Assembly: GCA_035642535.1 (NCBI GenBank)
Contig: DASQSE010000005.1
Location: 13,606-77,605, forward strand
Length of the DNA stretch: 64,000 nt
Origin: Jatrophihabitans sp035642535
GTDB lineage: Bacteria > Actinomycetota > Actinomycetes > Mycobacteriales > Jatrophihabitantaceae
Reading direction: 5' to 3'
Shown here: positions 43,078-52,343 of the stretch, in pieces
Layout: every line of letters begins with the position of its first letter
Position numbering within the stretch: position 1 is the stretch's first letter
The notes under the pieces: generated by a model
What the model saw: the letters and a program-made list of their open reading frames with translations, nothing else
The model's database searches: none
What the model was told of the DNA's origin: nothing
Program-made: the position numbers and the translations under genes

Positions 43078-43572
43078 ATGGACAGACCGCTTGATCAGAC
43101 CGATTGGCGCATCCTGACCGAGCTGCAGGCCGACGGCCGGTTGTCCTACAACGAGCTGGCCCGGCGCGTGCGGCTGTCCGCGCCGTCCGTTGCCGATCGG
43201 GTCCGCCGGTTGGAGGACCAGAAGATCATCGACGGTTATCAGGCGCGTGTCGACCCGGCGCGCGCCGGACTGCCGTTCACCGCCTTTGTCCAGATGCGTT
43301 GCGTGATGGGCCGTTGCCTGCTGAAGACCACGCAGGCCGAAGACTTCCCGGAGATCGTCGAGATCCACCGGCTGTCCGGCAGGCACTGCACGATGCTGAA
43401 GGTGCGCGCCGCGTCCATGGCGCACTTCGAGGGGCTGGTCGAACGACTCGGCGAACACGCCGAGCTGGACACACACGTCGTGCTCTCCACGCCGTTCGAA
43501 GGCCGGCCGGTCGCGGCCGAAGCCGTCCAGGACCGACCGGTTACGAAGTCGTCGGGCTGGTCACGCGATTAG
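43078..43572 (+). CDS. Lrp/AsnC-family transcription regulator
   Basis: 164 residues from the ATG at 43078. N-terminal winged helix-turn-helix (DQTDWRILTELQADGRLSYNELARRVRLSAPSVADRVRRLEDQKII) and C-terminal RAM ligand domain. Lrp proteins form octamers that respond to amino acids. It is divergent from the 64-residue/PPOX pair, so those are its likely targets along with itself. Its end overlaps the convergent acetyltransferase gene by 12 bp. Confidence 0.93.
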   Translation: MDRPLDQTDWRILTELQADGRLSYNELARRVRLSAPSVADRVRRLEDQKIIDGYQARVDPARAGLPFTAFVQMRCVMGRCLLKTTQAEDFPEIVEIHRLSGRHCTMLKVRAASMAHFEGLVERLGEHAELDTHVVLSTPFEGRPVAAEAVQDRPVTKSSGWSRD

Positions 43573-44103
43573 CGGTGGCTCACCGCTCGGTATCTCCCGG
43601 TTGGAGTAGTAGGGGTTCGAGAACGGGAACGCGGTCTCGATCCAGTGCCGAAGCGCGCGGTAGAGCATGGCGTAGTAGCCGCGCGCGTAGCCGTCGGGTG
43701 TTACCCACCAACTCACGTCGACGTCGTGGTCGAGCAGCTCTTCGGTGAGCGTCGTGCGTCCGCCCATGGGATAGAGGTAGCAGCAGCCGAGGTACTGTCC
43801 GGCGCCGTCGTACACCGCATATGCGTAGGAGCCGCCGTCCCGGAACTCGCACTCGTGCCAGACGAGATCGACGTAGTTGAAGTCCTCGTCGACCGGGCCG
43901 GTAGGCCAGCTCCCACCCCGCGTTCGCCGAATCACGTCGAGGCTGGCGTTGATGCCTCGGACGTCGTCCTGGAGATGTTCTCGACTGAGCGCGCTGGCCC
44001 GGATGTCGTCGTAGGTCAGCGCCGCGGGCGCAGACCAGCCGGCCGGCACGCTCAGCCGCTTGACGAGGCCGGCAAGGTCGACTCGCGATGTGCTGTCTTG
44101 CAT
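43561..44103 (-). CDS. GNAT-like N-acetyltransferase family protein
   Basis: 180 residues. C-terminal half VSWWVTPDGYARGYYAMLYRALRHWIETAFPFSNPYYSNREIP and the strand YAYAVYDGAGQYLGCCYLYPMG fit a GNAT acyltransferase fold, though the pyrophosphate loop is not canonical (WVTPDGYARGYY). The N-terminal 40 residues are an added helical part. Substrate unknown. It lies 86 bp after the ornithine-synthase-like gene on the same strand, which makes amino acid modification a reasonable guess. Confidence 0.6.
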   Translation of the reverse strand: MQDSTSRVDLAGLVKRLSVPAGWSAPAALTYDDIRASALSREHLQDDVRGINASLDVIRRTRGGSWPTGPVDEDFNYVDLVWHECEFRDGGSYAYAVYDGAGQYLGCCYLYPMGGRTTLTEELLDHDVDVSWWVTPDGYARGYYAMLYRALRHWIETAFPFSNPYYSNREIPSGEPPLIA

Positions 44104-44189
44104 GATCAGGCTCCTTCGCGTCGCGCGCCAACCTACTCGGCGCGTACCGAGGAAGCCCCGGGATTTTTCGCGGTAGCTGCGGGCGCGGC

Positions 44190-45338
44190 CTACTTCGCCA
44201 ACGGCGCGTGCGGGTGCTCGACCTCGCGGCCCTGGAAGGACAGGATCGCCGGGTTCTGGACGACCCCGTTACGGATCTCGATGGCTCGCCGGATCGTCGG
44301 GCTGGCGCTCCACGCATCCGGTCCCCCGAGGACGGTGCCGAGGAACGGGAGCAGCGCCTCGCTGTTCTCCCAGGTCGCGGAATCCCACAGATAGGACGGA
44401 CTGTGATCGACTGCGTAGTACAGCACGTTGTCACCGACCACGAACATCGGATCGGTGAACGACGTGGGGCGTGCCCAGCTGAATCCCATGCCCTGATCGC
44501 AGGATACGTCGACGATCAGCGTGCCCGGTGACACGCTCACCAGGTCGGTGTCGGTCATGAAGGTCTGCGGCGCATCGGTGTCCTGCAGCACGCAATTCAC
44601 GATCACGTCGTGCCGCGCGAGATACCGGGCCAGCGGCACCGGACCGTCCTCGGTCACCGCGTGGCTCATCCGGGTGGTGCCGGCTTCGCATTCGAAGTGC
44701 ACGATCCGAGCCGAGTGGATCGGTGCCGCCACGGCCGAGACGGCGCGGTGGGTGAGCACGTCGACGTCGTGCACATCGAGCGCATTGAGCGCCGACACCG
44801 CACCTCGCGCAGTCGCGCCGAAGCCGATGACCACGGCGCGCAGTCGACGCCCATACGAACCCGTACGCCCAGCGAGCGTCATGGCGTGCAGGACGGAGCT
44901 ATATCCGGCGAGTTCGTTGTTCTCGTGGAACACGTGCAGGTTGAAGGAGCCGTCCGGTTTCCAGTGATTCATCGCCTCGAAAGCGATCAGCGTCAGCTTG
45001 CGGTCGATGGCCACCTGCGTGAGCTCGGTGTCCTGTACGCAGTGCGGCCAGCCCCACAGCACCTGCCCGACCCGCAACTGTTCGATGTCGCTGAGCATCG
45101 GCTTGGGCTGCAGGATGACGTCGCACTCGTCGACGAGTTGCTCGCGGGTGCGCAACCCGGCAACCCAGACCCGAAGCTGGTCGTCGCACATGCCGAAGCG
45201 ATCTGCGTAGCCACGCTCGAGGTAGATGCGCGTCCGCAGCTCGTCCGGGATCCGCGCGAGGTGTTCGGGATGCAGCGCAAGCCGACGCTCGTGCTCCTTG
45301 CTCGAGCGGCCCATAACCCCCATCGTGAGCCGGTCCAC
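44190..45338 (-). CDS. N5-(carboxyethyl)ornithine synthase-like oxidoreductase
   Basis: 382 residues from the GTG at 45338, chosen because GAGGAGG lies 5 bases upstream; the frame is open to 45386. AlaDH/PNT-type fold: N-terminal GVMGRSSKEHERRLALHPEHL, QPKPMLSDIEQLRVGQVLWGWPHCVQDTELTQVAIDRKLTLIAFEAMNHW, and a Rossmann motif VVIGFGATARGAVSAL. This is the pattern of carboxyethyl-ornithine synthase, which reductively condenses ornithine with pyruvate to an opine-like amino acid. Its partner genes are not obvious; a GNAT-like gene follows. Exact amino acid substrate is inferred only from family. Confidence 0.8.
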   Translation of the reverse strand: MDRLTMGVMGRSSKEHERRLALHPEHLARIPDELRTRIYLERGYADRFGMCDDQLRVWVAGLRTREQLVDECDVILQPKPMLSDIEQLRVGQVLWGWPHCVQDTELTQVAIDRKLTLIAFEAMNHWKPDGSFNLHVFHENNELAGYSSVLHAMTLAGRTGSYGRRLRAVVIGFGATARGAVSALNALDVHDVDVLTHRAVSAVAAPIHSARIVHFECEAGTTRMSHAVTEDGPVPLARYLARHDVIVNCVLQDTDAPQTFMTDTDLVSVSPGTLIVDVSCDQGMGFSWARPTSFTDPMFVVGDNVLYYAVDHSPSYLWDSATWENSEALLPFLGTVLGGPDAWSASPTIRRAIEIRNGVVQNPAILSFQGREVEHPHAPLAK

Positions 45339-45506
45339 GGGTGCCTCCTCAGCCGACGCACCCCCGAACTGCGACGACAGCCCCATGGGCGAGCCATGAT
45401 GGTGCGACTAGTTCCAGGGTGAGCCGACCACACTGCGTGGACCCGTGCCGAACGTCCTGTTTGCGGCAGGACCTCGCTCCCGCCGCGAACTCGCCGTTCA
45501 GACCTG

Positions 45507-46988
45507 CTAGTCGTCGCGCAGCGCGTGATGCGTCTCGCCGGTACCGACACCGGTCACCGGCACCAACACGCCTGCCGAACTCGCGACATGGGTCGCCTGC
45601 GCAGGCGTGGCGACCGTCAGCGGGGCGGACGGCGCGTACATCGCCTCGTCGAAGGCGGCCGTGGTCGCGGGCTTGCCGACCGCGAAGACGGTCGTGGCCG
45701 TCGAGCCGCTGAACGACGTCGAGATGTAGTCACCGACCATCGGGCCCTGCGAGGTCAACGCGATCTGGTCCAGCGTCATCGGTCCGGCGAGTTGTTTCGC
45801 GTCGCCCCAATGTGCGCCGCCGTCCGGCGAGGAGATGTAGCCGACCTCCAGCTGGCACCCGCCGGCGCAGGTCGTGTCCGGATAGAAGTAGTAGGTCAGC
45901 GCGAGGTGCGCCGTCGCACCCGACGTCGAGGGGTCGACGGCCAGCCCCGGGATGAAGTGGTCGACGGTGCTCGTGACGTCATCGATCGGGATGCGGGCCG
46001 GCTTGCTCCACCCGACGCCGTCGGTCGAAGTCGAGAAGACGATGTCGTTCGACGAACACTTCGCGCGGAATCGGCAGTCCTCCCACGCCACGTAGACCCG
46101 GCCGCCGCCGTCCACCTCGGCGGTGGGCAGCGGGCTCGTGCGCAGGTCACCCGCTACGCCGTGGAAGCGGATGCTCGCGACGTCGATGCCCTTCGTCCAG
46201 GACGCACCGCCGTCGGTCGAGGTGAACGCCTCGATCTTGCCGTTGAAGCTCTCGAACGGGACGACGACAGTGCCGTTGGGCTGTACCACGGGTTGGCCGC
46301 CGAGGCCCTTGTCGTTGCCGGCCGTCGACTTCGGCGCCATCCAGGTCAGGCCGCCGTCGGACGAGGTGCTCATCAACTCGGTGCCGCCGGCGCCGAAGTT
46401 GTCGAACTCGGTGTAGCAGTTGCCGTAGAACGGGCTGTTCACGAAGTTGTCGCAGGCCGTCCAGTTCTTGTCCAGGTCGAGCTTCTTGCCTGCCGGCGGC
46501 GGCAGCGGGATTGGTGTTCCCCATGTCCGGCCGTCGTCCGTCGACCGGTTGACGAAGACGGTCGGGACGTTGACGGTGGCGGTGAGCGGGATCGAGGAGA
46601 TCAGCCAGGTCGCGTGCTTGGCGTCGTAGGCGACCGACGCGTCGCTGACCCGTTCGTACGGGCTGCCGACGACTCCGGCGCTGAACGTCATGCCGGGCAG
46701 GAACGCCGGTGCATCCCACGTGTTGCCGCCGTCGCCGGAGCGCACCACGCCGACGTCGGTCGCGCCGCCGTTGAAGAACCGTCCCACCTGGAAAGTGGCC
46801 ACCACCGTGCTGCCGTGCGCGAAGGTGTCGGGCTCGAGCTCGGTGGCGTGCTGGCTCGTGGCGTTGGTGAAGGGGTCACTGCTGACTCGAGTCAGCGCGA
46901 CGTTCGCGTGCGCGGCGGCGGGCCATGCGACGAGTGCGAGCACTGTCGCAACGACGGCACCAAGACAGATCTGGAATCGGGCAGCCAT
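45507..46988 (-). CDS. Secreted sialidase-like BNR-repeat protein
   Basis: 493 residues from the ATG at 46988, which gives a signal peptide (FQICLGAVVATVLALVAWPAAAHA). The mature part is a six-bladed beta-propeller with Asp-box/BNR repeats: SGDGGNTW, STDDGRTW, SSDGGLTW, STDGGASW, STDGVGWS, SPDGGAHW. Three paired cysteines occur (ACDNF/NCYTE, DCRF/CSSND, CAGGC). The catalytic Arg triad and Tyr/Glu of true sialidases could not be confirmed, so it may be a glycan-binding or lyase relative. It is the second gene after the lytic transglycosylase on the same strand. Confidence 0.82.
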   Translation of the reverse strand: MAARFQICLGAVVATVLALVAWPAAAHANVALTRVSSDPFTNATSQHATELEPDTFAHGSTVVATFQVGRFFNGGATDVGVVRSGDGGNTWDAPAFLPGMTFSAGVVGSPYERVSDASVAYDAKHATWLISSIPLTATVNVPTVFVNRSTDDGRTWGTPIPLPPPAGKKLDLDKNWTACDNFVNSPFYGNCYTEFDNFGAGGTELMSTSSDGGLTWMAPKSTAGNDKGLGGQPVVQPNGTVVVPFESFNGKIEAFTSTDGGASWTKGIDVASIRFHGVAGDLRTSPLPTAEVDGGGRVYVAWEDCRFRAKCSSNDIVFSTSTDGVGWSKPARIPIDDVTSTVDHFIPGLAVDPSTSGATAHLALTYYFYPDTTCAGGCQLEVGYISSPDGGAHWGDAKQLAGPMTLDQIALTSQGPMVGDYISTSFSGSTATTVFAVGKPATTAAFDEAMYAPSAPLTVATPAQATHVASSAGVLVPVTGVGTGETHHALRDD

Positions 46989-47104
46989 GGCGGGAATGTA
47001 GACCGGGATCGGGCGCCGAGAACAAGATTTGTCCGGCGAGCGACGGATCGGTCGGACACCTGGCACGATCGAGCAAGCGAGAGGGATCCGCCCGATCCGG
47101 TCCG

Positions 47105-47157
47105 GTGATCAACAGGCGCGAACCGTCGTCACGTGCCGGTTGGACCCTGTTGATCAC
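47105..47157 (-). terminator. Strong hairpin after lytic transglycosylase gene
   Basis: GTGATCAACAGG (47105-47116) pairs perfectly with CCTGTTGATCAC (47146-47157), and the inner AACCG/CGGTT pairs again. It lies 37 bp past the transglycosylase stop and before the sialidase-like gene start, so it should separate the two transcripts. Confidence 0.7.
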
Positions 47158-47194
47158 GAGGTGTGTGGCGGGGTGATCCGCGCGGCTCGCTACG

Positions 47195-48454
47195 TCAGCA
47201 CTTGCCGAGCAGGTGGTCGAGCACCGTGCAGGTCGTGCTCGGGCTGGGAGTCGGACTCGAACCGGACGGCGATCCCGAGCTCGGTTTGGGTGTCGGCGAC
47301 TTCGACGACTTCGTCCCACTCGGTGCGGTCGAGGTCTTCGTCCCGCTCGTCGACGTCGAGCTTCCGCTCGGTGACTTCGTCGGCGTGGCGGCGCGTCCCT
47401 TGTGCTTCGGCGTCGCCTTCGTCTTGACCGCGGTCTTGTGCGCGGCGGTGGGGTTGCCGGGGTTCGCGGGTGGGATGTAGCCGGTGTCCGTGATCGTGGG
47501 CAGCGGCCCGGAGGTGATCCCGACCGGCAGGCCGGTGATCGGGATGCCGCGACGGTAGGCGTCGGCGAGTGCGAGGACCTGGGCGAGGTACTCGTCCGAG
47601 TGGTTGTAGGCGAGGATGGCGCGCACCTGGCCCGCGCGGGTGCGCAGGTCGCCGCCCGCCACGCACAAGTAGCGGGCCGCGGCCAGCGCCGCGTCATTGA
47701 TGTTGAACACGTCTGCCTTGCCGTCGCCGTTGGCGTCGGTGCCGTAGATCGCCCAAGTGGACGGGATGAACTGCATCGGCCCGACGGCGTGGTCGTAGAC
47801 GGGGTCGCCGTCGAGGCTGGCGCCGTCGGTGTCGCGGATGAGCGCCGTGCCGGAGCCGTTGAGCGGGATGCCGATGATGCGCGGCGTCGACACGCCGTCG
47901 GCGTGCAGGACGGCACCGGCGAAGCGGCCGTGGTCGGATTCCTCGCGCCCGATGCCGGCGAGCAGCGCCCAGTCGATACCGCATCCGGGCGCGACGTGGG
48001 CCATCCGCGCGGCGGCGACCCGGTAGGCGTTGAGCGCGATCTGCGGGATGCCGTTGGCGGCGAGTCCGCTGATCACCCCGTGCGAGACCGGCGCCTGCTT
48101 CTTGACGTGCTTGAGCTCCGGGCGGACCTGCTTGCCAGCTACGGCGGGCGACGGCGTGCTGACGGGCAACTGCGGCAGTCGGGAGTCTGCCGGTGGCGGG
48201 GGAGGCGAAGCCACGTTCGCGGCGGCGAGTGGGGTCGTGATCGAGGCGACGACGAACAGCGCGACACCGCCGGCGATCGCACCGATGGCGCTGCGCCGGC
48301 CGAGCTTTGGATGACGGCGCAGGAAGGCTGCGAAGCCGGGAGCCTTGACGGCCGGTGGCAGCACCGGCGCAACCGTGGGGCGACCGGGACCAGGCTTCGG
48401 CCGCCGCGTCCGCGCTGCCGGTGCCGTCCGCATATCCGGATGGTCGGCAGCCAC
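47195..48454 (-). CDS. MltB-like lytic transglycosylase, membrane-anchored
   Basis: 419 residues. A cytoplasmic Pro/Arg-rich tail precedes one membrane helix near 55-80 (SAIGAIAGGVALFVVASITTPLAAA) and then an SLT_2 (MltB/GH103-like) domain: GCGIDWALLAGIGREESDHGRF with the catalytic Glu, DHAVGPMQFIPSTWAIYGTDANGDGKADVFNINDAALAAARYLC and YNHSDEYLAQVLALADAYRRG. The C-terminal about 90 residues are a Ser/Thr/Pro/Lys wall-spanning tail ending in two Cys. It cleaves the glycan strand of peptidoglycan. It starts 37 bp after pepN on the same strand. Confidence 0.93.
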   Translation of the reverse strand: MAADHPDMRTAPAARTRRPKPGPGRPTVAPVLPPAVKAPGFAAFLRRHPKLGRRSAIGAIAGGVALFVVASITTPLAAANVASPPPPPADSRLPQLPVSTPSPAVAGKQVRPELKHVKKQAPVSHGVISGLAANGIPQIALNAYRVAAARMAHVAPGCGIDWALLAGIGREESDHGRFAGAVLHADGVSTPRIIGIPLNGSGTALIRDTDGASLDGDPVYDHAVGPMQFIPSTWAIYGTDANGDGKADVFNINDAALAAARYLCVAGGDLRTRAGQVRAILAYNHSDEYLAQVLALADAYRRGIPITGLPVGITSGPLPTITDTGYIPPANPGNPTAAHKTAVKTKATPKHKGRAATPTKSPSGSSTSTSGTKTSTAPSGTKSSKSPTPKPSSGSPSGSSPTPSPSTTCTVLDHLLGKC

Positions 48455-48491
48455 GTCCGGAATAACGAGCCCGACCGATGTAGGTAACTCG

Positions 48492-51071
48492 TTAAGCGCT
48501 GGCGCGTTGGTCCGCGGCTCGCGCCACCAGCGCGCGCTGCACGTCGGCTCGGCCCTCGCTCACCAGCCGGCGCAGCGCCGTCGGGACGTCCTCGCCCGCG
48601 AGGAACGCGTCCGCGGCCGCGAGAGTCTCCTTGCTGATCGTGGAGGTCCAGGTCGGGAACAGTCCGACGACGACCGTTTGCGCCAACTCGCTCGTGCGCC
48701 GCTCCCAGACTCCGCGGATGGCGGCGAAGTAGCGCTCCACGTAGGGCGCGACGAGCTCGCCCTGCGTCGGGTGCGCGAACCCGCCGACGACTGCCGCCTG
48801 CATCGCGTTCGGCAAGGTGTCCTCTTCGACGACGAGCCGCCAGGCCTCGGCCTTGGCCGCCGCGGTGGGCTGCAACGCGCGCGCCCGTGCTGCGTACCGC
48901 TGACCGGCCGCGGACGGGTCGCGGGCGAGTTCGCGTTCGATGCCGGCCTCGTCGATCGCGCCGAGGGCGGACAGGCACTGCACGATCGCCCAGCGCAGCT
49001 CGTCGTCGACGGCGAGCCCGTCCAGCTTGGTGCTGCCGTTGAGTAGGCCGTGGACGAACCCGATCTGCTCCTCGGTGCGCGCCGCGCCGAGTAGCGCGTG
49101 CGTCCACGCCAGCTGATGGTCCGATCCAGGGGCGGCCGCCCGCAGCGCCGCCATCGCGGATTCGCCCAGCTGTGCGTAGCCGTGCGGGGCCCACTCCGGG
49201 TCGGCGTACACCTCCAGCGCCCGCAGCGCCTGCCGGCTGAGCGACTGCATCACGCCGACGTCCGTCTCGCGCGCCGCGCCGGCCGCGACGAGCGCGACAT
49301 AGTCGCGAGCCGCGAGCTCACCGTCGCGGGTCATGTCCCAGGCCGCCGACCAGCACAGCGCCCGCGCAAGCGGTGACTCCAGCTTGGCGATGCCGCCGGT
49401 GCGCAGCGTACGCAGGCTCACGTCGTCGAGGCGCTGCTTGCAGTAGGTCAGGTCGTCGTCGTTGACGAGCAGCAGCGCCGGCCGCGGCTGACCCACAAGC
49501 TCGGGGACGGCGGTGCGCTCGCCTGTGACGTCCAGCTCCACGCGCTTGGAGCGCACGAGCCGGCCCTCCTGCTCGTGGTACAGGCCGACGGCGAGCCGGT
49601 GCGGTCGCAACGAATTGGACGCGGCGACCTCGGTGGGCGCGCTCTGCACGATGTCGAACGAGCTGAACGTGCCGTCCGCGGCGACGTTGAACTCGGGGCG
49701 CAGCGTGCTGATGCCTGCGGTCTCCAGCCAGAGCTTCGACCAGTCGCCGAGGTTGCGACCCGACGACTTCTCGAGCGCGCGCAGCAGGTCCGCCAAAGTG
49801 GTGTTGCGGTAGGCGTGCTCGGTGAAGTACTCGCGCAGCCCGGCGAGGAAGGCGTCGACGCCGACGTAGGCGCCGAGCTGCTTGAGGACGCTCGCACCCT
49901 TCGCGTAGGTGATGCCGTCGAAGTTCACCTCTGCGGTCTGCACGTCCGGCGCGTCGGTGGCGATCGGGTGCGTGGACGGTAGCTGGTCCTGACGGTAGGC
50001 CCAGGTCTTCTCGGTGTTCGCGAAGGTGGCCCAGGCGTCCGTCCAGCGCGTGGCGCTCGTCTGGCACAGCACCGAGGCGTAGGTGGCGAACGACTCGTTC
50101 AGCCACAGGTCGTCCCACCAGCGCATGGTGACGAGATCGCCGAACCACATGTGCGCCATCTCGTGCAGGATCGTCTCGCAACGTCGCTCGTAGCGGGCGT
50201 CCGTGACGCGGCTGCGGAAGACGTAGTCCTCGCGGAACGTGACGCAACCCGCGTTCTCCATCGCGCCGGCGTTGAACTCCGGGACGAACAGCTGGTCGTA
50301 CTTGTCGAAGGCGTACCGGACGCCGAAGTTGGCGTGGAACCAGTCGAAGCCCTGCTTGGTCACTTCGAAGAGATTCGCCGGGTCCAGGTACTGCGCAAGC
50401 GTCTGCCGGCACCACAGACCGAGGTCGATGCCGTCGTGGGAGTCGGTCACCACGTGGTACGGGCCGGCGACGAGCGCGGTGATGTACGGGCTGATCCGCG
50501 CCGTCGGTGCGAAGTGCAGTTGCTTGCCTGCGCGCAGTTGCTCCTCGCGCTCGACGCGTGCGTTCGAGGCGACCTGCCAGTGCTCGGGCACCGTCACGTG
50601 GAAGACGAACGAGGCCTTGATGTCCGGCTGGTCGAAGCAGGCGTAGAGGCGCTTGGCGTCGGCGGCCTCGAACTGCGTGTAGAGGTAGGTCTCGCCGTCG
50701 AGCGGGTCGACGAAGCGATGCAGGCCCTCGCCCGTGTTGGTGTAGAGGAGGTCGGCGTCCACGACCAGCGTGTTGGCGTCGGCCAGCCCGCCGAGCGGGA
50801 TGCCCTCCTCGGGGCGGTATGCCGACACGTCGAGCTCGCGGCCGTTGAGTGTGACCGAGTGCAACGCGTCGGCGATGATGTCGATGAAGGTCGCGCCACC
50901 TTCGCGTGCCGTGAAGCGGACCGTCGTCGTCGACCGGAACGTGCGGTCGGAGGGCTTGCCGCCACCGTCGGTGAGATCGAGGACGATGTCGTACGACTCG
51001 ACGCGCAGCAACTCGGCGCGGGCGCGCGCGTCATCGCGAGTGAGGTTGGGTACTGCCACCTGGCTTGCCAC
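48492..51071 (-). CDS. pepN: Aminopeptidase N (M1 family)
   Basis: 859-residue cytoplasmic zinc aminopeptidase that trims N-terminal residues from peptides. Exopeptidase motif GAMENAG near residue 268, zinc site HEMAH with a distal Glu in NESF about 20 residues later (near 303-326), and the C-terminal ERAP1-like helical domain (PFAM M1 C-terminal) are all intact. Start at the ATG with sequence ASQVAVPNLTRDDARARAELL. It is divergent from a peroxiredoxin gene. Neighbours match the Rv2467 region of M. tuberculosis. Confidence 0.96.
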   Translation of the reverse strand: MASQVAVPNLTRDDARARAELLRVESYDIVLDLTDGGGKPSDRTFRSTTTVRFTAREGGATFIDIIADALHSVTLNGRELDVSAYRPEEGIPLGGLADANTLVVDADLLYTNTGEGLHRFVDPLDGETYLYTQFEAADAKRLYACFDQPDIKASFVFHVTVPEHWQVASNARVEREEQLRAGKQLHFAPTARISPYITALVAGPYHVVTDSHDGIDLGLWCRQTLAQYLDPANLFEVTKQGFDWFHANFGVRYAFDKYDQLFVPEFNAGAMENAGCVTFREDYVFRSRVTDARYERRCETILHEMAHMWFGDLVTMRWWDDLWLNESFATYASVLCQTSATRWTDAWATFANTEKTWAYRQDQLPSTHPIATDAPDVQTAEVNFDGITYAKGASVLKQLGAYVGVDAFLAGLREYFTEHAYRNTTLADLLRALEKSSGRNLGDWSKLWLETAGISTLRPEFNVAADGTFSSFDIVQSAPTEVAASNSLRPHRLAVGLYHEQEGRLVRSKRVELDVTGERTAVPELVGQPRPALLLVNDDDLTYCKQRLDDVSLRTLRTGGIAKLESPLARALCWSAAWDMTRDGELAARDYVALVAAGAARETDVGVMQSLSRQALRALEVYADPEWAPHGYAQLGESAMAALRAAAPGSDHQLAWTHALLGAARTEEQIGFVHGLLNGSTKLDGLAVDDELRWAIVQCLSALGAIDEAGIERELARDPSAAGQRYAARARALQPTAAAKAEAWRLVVEEDTLPNAMQAAVVGGFAHPTQGELVAPYVERYFAAIRGVWERRTSELAQTVVVGLFPTWTSTISKETLAAADAFLAGEDVPTALRRLVSEGRADVQRALVARAADQRASA

Positions 51072-51150
51072 TTCCTGTCACTGGCCCTGGCGTATGTGAT
51101 GGAAGTCTTTCACGTCACCGCGGCTACCGGCATCGAGATAGCGTGATGAG

Positions 51151-51606
51151 ATGCGTGAAGGCGACCATGTACCCGATTTCGAACTCTCTGACCAGACGGG
51201 GACGAAACGCTCATTGGCCGAGCTGCTCGGCAACGGGCCGATCGTGCTGTTCTTCTATCCGGCCGCGATGACGCCGGGTTGCACGAGGGAGGCCTGCCAC
51301 TTCCGGGACATCGGCGCCGAGTACGCGGCGGCCGGCGTGCAGCGTGTCGGCATCAGCCGGGACACCGTCGAACGGCAGCACGAGTTCGCCGACAAGCACG
51401 GCTTCGACTACCCGCTGCTCTCGGACGAGGACGGGACGGTCGCGGAGCTCTTCGGCGTCGCGCGCGGCCGGGTCCTCGGGCGGCTCACCCCCGTCAAGCG
51501 TGCGACGTTCGCGATCGGCAAGGACGCCCGCGTGGTCAAGGCGATCCACAGCGAGACGAACATGTCCGTGCACGCCGACCGGGCACTGGCTGCATTCACC
51601 GGCTGA
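51151..51606 (+). CDS. bcp: Peroxiredoxin Q / Bcp-type thiol peroxidase
   Basis: 151 residues. AhpC/TSA fold with the peroxidatic cysteine in PAAMTPGCTREACHF and a resolving-type second Cys five residues later; Arg in GVARGRV and the Thr/Pro of the active site are present. It reduces hydroperoxides using thioredoxin or mycoredoxin. It is divergent from pepN with 79 bp between and is followed 50 bp downstream by the DsbA-fold mycothiol-linked gene, so the two thiol enzymes may be co-expressed. Confidence 0.93.
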   Translation: MREGDHVPDFELSDQTGTKRSLAELLGNGPIVLFFYPAAMTPGCTREACHFRDIGAEYAAAGVQRVGISRDTVERQHEFADKHGFDYPLLSDEDGTVAELFGVARGRVLGRLTPVKRATFAIGKDARVVKAIHSETNMSVHADRALAAFTG

Positions 51607-51656
51607 TATTCAGCGCAAACCGGACAACTGCCGCTCAGCGGACTAAGGTGGTTGAT

Positions 51657-52262
51657 GTGACCACCACTGTGGACTTCTACTTCGATCCGCTCTGCCCGTT
51701 CGCCTGGGTGACATCGCGCTGGATCCTCGAGGTCGAGAAGCAGCGGCCGCTGGAGCTGAGCTTCCGCGTCATGTCGCTGTCCGTGCTCAACGAGGAGCGC
51801 GAAGAGTTGCCCGAGCGGTACAAGGAGATGCTCGATCGCGGGTGGGGACCGGTCCGGGTGTGCATCGCGGCGGAGCAGGCGCACGGCAACGAGGTGCTGC
51901 GCGATCTCTACACCGCACTGGGCACGCGGCGGCACGTCCAGGAGCGGGAGTTCGACCGCGACGTCATCGTCGAGGCGCTCGAAGAAGCGGGGTTGCCGGC
52001 GGCGCTGGCCGACGCGGCGGACAGCACCGAGTACGACGATGCGCTGCGCAAATCGCACCACCTCGGCATGGATCCGGTCGGCATGGAGGTCGGGACGCCG
52101 ACCATCCACGTCGACGGCACCGCGTTCTTCGGCCCGGTGCTGACCCGCATCCCGCGCGGCGAGGAAGCGGTCAAGATCTGGGACGGGGCCCGGTTGGTCG
52201 CGTCCTACCCGTACTTCTTCGAACTCAAGCGCACCCGCACCGAGCGACCGCAATTCGACTGA
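51657..52262 (+). CDS. DsbA-fold mycothiol-linked oxidoreductase (Rv2466c-like)
   Basis: 201 residues from the GTG at 51657, 5 bases after AAGGTGG. Thioredoxin-like DsbA fold with FYFDPLCPFAWVTSRWILEVEK at the active site and RKSHHLGMDPVGMEVGTPTIHVDGTAFFGPVL at the cis-Pro region, closely matching M. tuberculosis Rv2466c. Rv2466c has CPWC; here the second cysteine is Ala (CPFA), so it must work as a monothiol, probably with mycothiol as the other partner. It protects against oxidative stress and activates nitro prodrugs in mycobacteria. Adjacent to the peroxiredoxin gene. Confidence 0.92.
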   Translation: MTTTVDFYFDPLCPFAWVTSRWILEVEKQRPLELSFRVMSLSVLNEEREELPERYKEMLDRGWGPVRVCIAAEQAHGNEVLRDLYTALGTRRHVQEREFDRDVIVEALEEAGLPAALADAADSTEYDDALRKSHHLGMDPVGMEVGTPTIHVDGTAFFGPVLTRIPRGEEAVKIWDGARLVASYPYFFELKRTRTERPQFD

Positions 52263-52343
52263 TCCTGCCGCGCTTCGGGCGTGGGCGGACCATCAGACGG
52301 CGCTGATTCTGGTTCGGCCGTTCCCGAAGCCGGTGGCGGACGA

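Noticed and set aside
45454..45472. 6-bp hairpin GTCCTG/CAGGAC after the BNR gene as a terminator
   Set aside because: Short stem with a 7-nt loop and no flanking support; too common by chance at this GC content.
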